A DNA stretch of 64,000 bases from Dillenia suffruticosa (Eukaryota > Streptophyta > Magnoliopsida > Dilleniales > Dilleniaceae), in NCBI GenBank assembly GCA_033439265.1, contig JAVTVX010000030.1:9993774-10057773 (forward strand). Reading direction: 5' to 3'. This document shows, in pieces, positions 57,256-64,000 of this stretch. Position 1 is the stretch's first letter. Every line of letters begins with the position of its first letter. A program made the translations under genes and the position numbers. Below the pieces are notes generated by a model that worked only from the letters and a program-made list of their open reading frames with translations, did no database searches and was not told where the DNA came from.

Positions 57256-59938
57256 TGTCATGCCCCGACCCTCCCGTTGAGCCCGTAACAACCGCCGCGA
57301 TATCTCGACATATGGGCATGACCTCCCCATATATCAGGATAGTACAAGACATTCCAATTTTACATTAAATTTTCGAAAACGTAAAACCCATCAAAATAAG
57401 AAATCATATAATCAAAACACATGCAAGGAGCCCATCTGGCTCATCCCTATACATACAAGCATACATCAGCACACATTTGGGGAGGGGTTCCTGTACATGC
57501 ATGCATGCAGTGTGGCCATCCTAGCCAATCCAGAGTTCTCAAGCATTTCATAGAGTTTACAAAATAAGTCTCAAATCATAGCCGTTGGATTTTTCCAATA
57601 ATTGCTCGAAAACTCAAACCAGTATCAGTAAAATCCACACGGTCTGAGATGTACAGAACTTTCTTTCCATGGACTAACGATCTACAACTCCTAAAATAAC
57701 TACATAATTCATACCTACCCAAAATCAATAAAAATAATCCTCCAATATGCAATAGTGGACGTCGTCTCCCTTTACGTCCTCTGGTAGATATAAAGGAGAG
57801 AGATGAGTATTTTAAATATCCAGTGAGTGGAGTGCAATAGTATGCAGCATATGAATGAGGGGTGAGGGTGGTGATATCAAATACATATATCAACTGTTAT
57901 TCAATACAATAAATACAATCATTTGCATATAAACAATCGTATCAAATTTTCATGACTCAATTATGCAGTCCCATGACTTAAATTTTCATTTTCACAAATT
58001 TTGGGGTGTATCGAAAGCAATCCCCTACCAACGTTGGTAGGATCCGCTAATGGGTTTTCTATAATTTTCGTAAAATCCCCTCCAACTTGGCGTTGGTCCG
58101 AAACTCCGTGGGGTGCTACCACGTTATCCGGTAGCCTGAGGAGGCTCTCCAACCCGTCTACCACCAAGCTAAATTAAACAGCCTTAGTCACGCCACCCTA
58201 GATGGCCCAGTCCGTGACAAGACTTAGACAATAGTCATTTTTTCTAGCACCATGTTACCAAACTAAATTTATCAATCAATGCATACTCAAATATAAAGTA
58301 GAGCAATATTTTACAATTCACATGAGTGTCCCAAAGTAACATGGTGCAAATAATTCAACATTCAAGCTCAAGAGTTATGGATATTTCGCAAATTTCATTT
58401 TAGACACACCACAATCACAAAACAATTTCAATTTCCATTTGTAAATTCATTTCAAAACTCAATTTATAAATCATAACTGAAAACAGTTTATTCATTTATA
58501 TGCATATAACCATCCACTCACCTATAGAGAGGGTATCCACTCCCCATTTCCACAATTCAGTCCAATAAAATCTTACTCCGGTCCTCAATTGATTTTCCTA
58601 AATCCATAATCACAATTTTATCATCAATTTTCCAAATATTTTTAAGGTTATCAATTTCTCAAATTTTGTACAAATCCTACTTTTTCAATTTATGAATACC
58701 TTCTAATATCATCAATTGCATTTCATTATAGATAAATAATATAATCAAAGTCGAGTCTAATTCAACCTAAAAGGCCACTCAAAGTAAAAAAACAAGTATG
58801 AATAATTAGTTTTCTACTAGGTAGAAATTTTTCGAAAAATCAAAAAATTTTCAATTCTCATCCAAACGTTTCAAATCATATGTCATTTTCAAAGTGTGAA
58901 GATCTAGTTTCATAATACGAAGATTGTATTTGAATTATCTATATACAGAACAAATTATAATGAAAAAGGCTACATCAATCCTTAAGCTCTAACCCCAATT
59001 TTTAAACTATCATTCCATATACATACCGTTATGCAATTAGCAACTCAAAAACAACCTAAAGAAGATATTGGATGCAACAGTATCCTTCATTCTGCAGAAT
59101 ATTCCATTCTAACCCCAAATTCTAATATTTTCATGCACATTCCAATCGGACTTCAAGAAAAACTATTCAAATCAACTCAACAAGATTCCATTATCCTCTA
59201 ACATGTTTTCTCATACTAAACAACCTAAATTCCTATAGAATTTCAGACTTAACTCTAATAATCATATATAGAATTTCATAAATGTATTCTATTCAGATCC
59301 ACATATATTCTAGACATATACAAGACTTCTTATCCTAAATTCATTCAATTTATCGAACGGATTAAAATTTCCCTCACCTAGGGTTTTCATATTCGTAGAC
59401 CTAACTTTCGTGCACCGTTAAATTCAGTCCGAAACCTGCAATGCTTTCAAATCGAAGCAAAGTTCAGAAATTTAAGCTTAATCACTATGAAAATCAAAAC
59501 CTTAGAGCTATAGGTTAGAACTTTCACCCTTACCTACATAGGAGATGAGTGCAAGTAGTCTAGGGTGTTCGAAGGATCCACTGGGCATCGAGCATTGCGC
59601 GAGCGAGCAAAGGAGGGAGAGAGTGAGAACTATTCGCATGTGAGGGTGTAATGGAAAAAGAGAGACAGTGAGTTACAGGAGAGAGTAGAGAAAAAGAGAG
59701 AGAAAGGAGGCGGGACAGTTGCTTGCGGTGGTGGCTCGTCGATGATTGAGAGAGACGTGGCGCAGGAGGGAGGCAAAGAGTGAGAAACAGAGAGAGCAAC
59801 AGGCGAGAGTTCGAGAGAGTTCGAGAGAGGGCGAGAGAGAGAGACGGGAGGAAGAGTGAGATTAGGGCGTTTTGCCCTAATCGAATTTGGGGAAGGAAGG
59901 GAGTGTAGCGTTTTGACCCAAAATGTTTGCTTCTTTTC

Positions 59939-59973
<35 letters not shown>

Positions 59974-60215
59974 TTATAAATAAATAAATGTATATATATA
60001 TATATATATATATATGTTTTCAAACCCACATTTCACTAAATTTTAAATTTCATAAAATTTGGATTCACTACGAATCGCGGATACGGTATTTTAAATATAT
60101 ATACCCAAAATTTCAATTTAATAACCCAAAATTGAAAATCAATATAATTAAAATTTTTTCCATTATATTATAAAGATATTCACAAAATTTCTAACATCGG
60201 TTTTTCGGTATTACA
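57256..60215 (-). mobile_element. Solo LTR, family C (2,960 bp)
   Basis: The plus view begins TGTCATGCCCCGACCC and ends CGGTATTACA. Flanks TAGGG (57,251-57,255) and TAAGG (60,216-60,220) are a 5-bp duplication with one G-to-A change. Blocks at 57,990-58,210 match the partial copy at 7,260-7,500. Near its right end is a GA-rich leader-like block (59,580-59,860) and (TA)n runs. No pol. Open frames in it (e.g. 59,560-59,940 minus) are low-complexity. Confidence 0.8.
59941..60015. repeat. (TA)n microsatellite, two runs
   Basis: Pure TA runs at 59,941-59,970 and 59,991-60,015, separated by AAATTTATAAATAAATAAATG. Confidence 0.95.
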
Positions 60216-60341
60216 TAAGGCATCATTAGGAAGTCATTGGGAGTTATGGGGAAGTTAAGGGGATAATTTGAATTCTCTTAATAATGCCCCTCATGAATTG
60301 AATATCCCAAAAATGCCCCGACATAGGTATAACTTCCAATA

Positions 60342-61480
60342 TCTCCCACTTGTGCATGAAAACATTTCACATCTATCATAAGATCACAATTCATACGATC
60401 ATTTACATCACCCTATTGGACTTTCATACAAAATTGGGCGTCGTGTGACCAGTGAGTATATCTGTAACTAAAGACTTCTCGATGCACCTGTTATGATAAC
60501 CGAGAAGCCACCGCGTTAGTATTAAAAAGAACTCGTTGTACCCCATACTCAACACATTTACATCCATCGAGCCACTTTTCTCATTGAAAGTGATCCCTAA
60601 TCATTTGCTTGACTGTGTATTCACTATCATATTTGAATGCCAATATGAATTAACATAACAGGTAGACCAGTAAATATAACTCTATGATATAATGCCGATT
60701 GGTTTTTTTTTCATACCACTAACTTTCGATCTTATCTTAACTGGTTTTCTAGACATATACCGCAAAACCAAATCAAACATGGTTTTTTGATGATATTTTA
60801 AAGTAGCAACACCAAAATAAAATCTCAAGAGACAGACGAAAGTCGTAAAGGTACATGAGATCCCACCAAATAGATCTCAGGTCTAATATAGTGGGAATAG
60901 GAATTAGAATCACACTATCATCTCAAATAATAGCTTTCACTATCCCAAAACTGTCTTATCACACGCGATATGAAATATGTGACACAATATTATTCCATCA
61001 TTTCTCAAAAGGGCATTTGTCAGATTGATCAAACACTGCACAGGTATAGGACTCAGTGCACACATAAGACTTTATCTAGAGATCTCAAAAAGAGTATCTC
61101 AAAGACAATATCCTAGACACATGTGATATCTGAGATCTCAAACCTAGTTATTTACAGACAACATGGACGTGGGTATGTCCATGTCGATCATATTGCATAT
61201 GATCTCATCCTAAACACATATCAAGGCGACTTATATTCTAGTAGGACCACTCTCAAAATCTCATATGATTAGAAACTGTCTCACTCCGCTCACTCAGAGC
61301 TAAAGGTAGTCACTCGTGTGAGAGAGTCGACCTTACCTGCCTGATATATTTTTCATCATAACATACTACATAATATATAACAATAAATAAGTATAAAAAA
61401 TAAACTTATGATTGTATAATGTACATATGTCATATATATCAATAAGTACCAAAATCAATACATAGCGAGAAATGTCAAAT
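60342..61480 (-). other. 3' non-coding region of the right-edge copia element
   Basis: It lies between the polypurine tract (60,342-60,351, AAGTGGGAGA on the minus strand) and the end of pol. No open frame or other element is recognised. Confidence 0.5.
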
Positions 61481-64000
61481 TATATGTAAACTCAATGATT
61501 CTATATGTCTCACAAAGGAATCTCTCATAATAGGTTTGATAAATGAATCAGTCACCATGCTGTATATAAAAAAATATACTCAGATTTCACTACACCCTTA
61601 CAAAATAGTATATGATTTCAATGTGTTTAATCTTACTGTGATACTTAGGATTCAGTTATAGGAAATGTCGGTCTGATTATCACTATAAATCATCATTGGC
61701 TTCCCACTTTCAACCATAACCCCTAAGTTATCCAGAAATTTTCGAAACCAAACACTCTCCTGAACTGCCACTAAGCATGCCACAAACTCAACTTCTATCG
61801 TAGATAGAGATACACAAATTTACTTCTTACTTCTCCAAGACATGGTACCATTTGTTGATTAAGACAGCAAAAATAGATGTCGATTTGTGTCTATTCAGAT
61901 CATCACCCCAATCGGCGTCTGAATACCCAACGAGTCACAAATCACCTCCTCCGTAACACAAGGAGAGATCCACCGTTCCCTTGAGATATTTTAGAATCCT
62001 TTTTACTGCTCTCTAGTGATCCCTTCCAAAATTCGATTGATACCTACTCACTAGATTGACAGCAAAACAAATGTATAGTCATGTATGCCTAATCGCATAT
62101 ACTAAACTGCACGTTGTATTAGTATAAGAGATTCTACTAATCTCTCTTATTTCTTCATGAATTTTAGGGCATATATCAAGATTCAGGTCTTCACTTTTAG
62201 TGATAAAAGTATTTATTGGGTTGTCATCGCTCATCTCGAAATACTCAAGAATCTACCTGATATAGGACTCTTGTTAAAGAGTCAAAATCTTTCTCGAACG
62301 ATCCCTCTGAATCCTAATTTTGAGAATGAACTAAGGTTCACCTAGTCTTTCAAATCAAAAACTCGACAATAACCATATTTTAATGGTCATTAAATACTTT
62401 TTGTTTTTCCCATCCAACAGAATGTCACTCGTATATAAGAATATAATCACAAAAGAGTCACTATAACGTATCAGATAGATATAATAATCCTTCTCGATCA
62501 TTATATAACCATAAGATATCATATTCTCGTGAAATCTTAGATACCACCATCTGGATAATTATTTTAGGTCGTATGTTAACTTTCAAAGTCGATAGATTTT
62601 ATCCATCTGACTTACTAGAACGAATCCAGAGGGTTGCTTCATGTAAATTTTCTCATCCAAAATTTCTATTTATGGAAAGCGGTTTGTACGTCAATCTAGT
62701 GTAACTTCAAATCCATATTCGTGACAATCGCCAAAAGTAAACGGATCGAGATAAATTAGACTATGACTCCCCGATAGTCCAAACCCTTAGTTTGTGTATA
62801 ACCATGGCTACCAGATGAGCCTTTTACCTTCCCATCAATCCATTGGTCTTTCTCTTGACCTTGAGAACCTTTTTGTTCCCAATGGTCCTTCTGCCCTTAG
62901 ACAAATCAACTAGGTCCCAAACCCTATTGATTATGATCGACTCATTCTCTTCATTTATGGCTTTCACTAAATGGTTTTTCACAAAAACCCTCAAGAGCCT
63001 CTAGAACTGTTTTAAAGTTTTCATCGTTCTCAAGAGTCACAATGAGAGTCTTACCTTCATTTGGGATGCGACGTTTAAATATGCGCTCTCAATACTTCTA
63101 TGAGGAAAGAGAACGTCTTCACCTCTAGATAGATTAATCCCATTAGAACCAAAATCCGTAATGGGTTTTTTTATGTTCCATTGCTAGGCTCAATTGGGTC
63201 ACTAGATTCATCCATCTCATAGAAGGTAAAGTCCTGATAGATTTCACCGATCAATGGATTGCTCCCATTAGAACGAAAATCCATAATTGATTTTTGTATC
63301 CAACCGCAGGGCTCACTTGAATCACTAGACTCATCTATTTCATAGAAAGTAAAATCCCGACCGATTTCACTTATCGACGCATCGTTCCCATAAGGATCAA
63401 GATCCTTAATCGGTTCTTCGGTTCCGCCGCTTGGTTTAGCTGAGCTACAAACCTCATCCATCGAATAGAAGGTAGAGTCCTAATTGACTTTACCTCTCTT
63501 AGGGAAATCATCCTCAAGAAATGTGGCATCACGAGACATAATCTCAGTAATAGTACTGTCAGTATGCTCACTTAAAAACACATGCCCCCTGAAGTGTTCT
63601 AAGTATCTTATTAAAGATATATTTCTTTTCTCGCGAGCCTAACTTGCCATGTAAATATGAGAAATTGTGATTATACACGGCACAATCACATGACCTCAAG
63701 TGGCTAGGCTATCTCCCTGTCCAAAACTCAAATGTGGTACTAATTGTGGACTTTAATGAGATATAGTTGAGGACGTAGGCCGCGGTCAATACAACATCTC
63801 CCTAATAAGAAATGAACAAATTGGTCTGCACCATCATAAACCTTACTATCTCTAACAAAGTACTATTTCTCTTATTGACTACTCCATTCTATTGAGAAGT
63901 AGTAAAAATAGTCAATTGTTTTGTAATACCCTTATCAAAATAGAGCTCTTTGTATAGTTCTGATAAATACTTCCGTCCCTGATCAATTTTAAGAGTCTTC
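61481..64000 (-). pseudogene. Ty1/copia pol pseudogene, runs off the right edge
   Basis: On the minus strand from the window edge: integrase core (IDQGRKYLSELYKELYFDKG, then TLLEIVRFMMVQTN, LTAAYVLNYISLKSTIS) at 64,000-63,720, and the integrase-RT linker (HLRSCDCAVYNHN, SRDATFLEDDFPKRGKVN) at 63,700-63,470. A stretch at 63,171-63,461 is a threefold tandem repeat of an acidic ~30-residue unit (FTFYEIDESSDSSEP / FTFYEMDESSDPIEP). RT entry and VKTAF-like region are near 62,830-62,680 (LLLAIVTNMDLKLH, IDVQTAFHK), and RNase H at 61,960-61,500 (CISTIEVEFVACLVAVQESV, SDNQTDI). There are many stops. It belongs to the same broad copia group as 23,165-31,393. Confidence 0.85.

Larger units (their letters stand above)
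56836..60341 (-). mobile_element. 3' LTR of the right-edge copia element, interrupted by a solo LTR
   Basis: On the minus strand, TATTGGAAGTTATACC starts at 60,341 directly after AAGTGGGAGA, a copia polypurine tract. The LTR continues to 60,216, is interrupted by the solo LTR 57,256-60,215, and resumes at 57,255 down to about 56,836 (ATATATAACCA). About 545 bp of LTR remains. The left boundary is estimated. Confidence 0.65.

Noticed and set aside
59560..59940. 126-codon minus frame rich in Ser and Leu
   Set aside because: It comes from a GA/CT-rich low-complexity leader block inside a family-C solo LTR.
1..64000. CRISPR array, rRNA genes, bacterial operons or phage genes
   Set aside because: No regularly spaced identical repeats, rRNA signatures or closely packed long frames are seen; all evidence points to plant nuclear DNA.

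Overview
The window looks like repeat-rich intergenic DNA from a plant nuclear genome, most likely a dicot. The reasons are an AT-rich base composition, Ty1/copia and Ty3/gypsy elements primed by initiator tRNA-Met, hAT and CACTA elements with textbook target-site duplications, a broken receptor-kinase fragment of the BRI1-like 2 type, and genes for CEP (C-terminally encoded peptide) hormones. I see no bacterial-style genes, CRISPR array, rRNA gene or intact tRNA gene. I cannot name the species.

Layout. 1-6.4 kb: two head-to-head Ty1/copia (Sirevirus-like) remnants. One is a plus-strand integrase/RT/RNase H relic. The other is a minus-strand env-like ORF plus an LTR that carries a dense array of the palindrome TGTCGACA. 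6.4-17.65 kb: stacked LTR elements, including a nearly complete but dead Tekay/Del-type gypsy element (10.13-16.22 kb) that has lost its protease and RT N-terminus by an apparently in-frame deletion. It is followed by a 1-kb hAT deletion derivative with a perfect 8-bp duplication. 17.65-21.7 kb: a duplicated segment holding a TIR element (probably Mutator-like) and the promoter/start region of a CEP gene. 21.70-32.73 kb: a solo LTR with a copia element inserted in it, which in turn contains a GC-rich hAT MITE.

32.7-46.6 kb is the most interesting part. It holds CEP precursor genes on the minus strand. One (33.80-34.67 kb) is a pseudogene with about nine CEP repeats. Another starts at 46,429 with a signal peptide, propeptide and CEP repeats. 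It has one early stop, and its remaining pieces are scattered down to 36,655 because a CACTA element (44,198-45,806) and an apparently autonomous hAT element (right end 42,120; BED-finger/dimerisation transposase on the minus strand) have landed in it. A further segmental duplication broke exactly at the centre of a 32-bp palindrome in the hAT end.

46.6-54.3 kb: a second full copy of the 17.65-21.7 kb segment, split by a 4.1-kb solo LTR. 54.3-64 kb: a second CACTA element with a tRNA-like stretch, an LTR fragment abutting a BRL2-like pseudogene, and a minus-strand copia element running off the right edge, whose LTR hosts another solo LTR.

How it works together: the only plausible functional product in the window is a short CEP precursor (45,989-46,429) that would be secreted and cut into two 15-residue root/shoot signalling peptides. 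Almost everything else is transposon sequence at different stages of decay. The decay is dominated by C-to-T changes, including repeated CGA-to-TGA stops at the conserved arginine of the CEP repeats.
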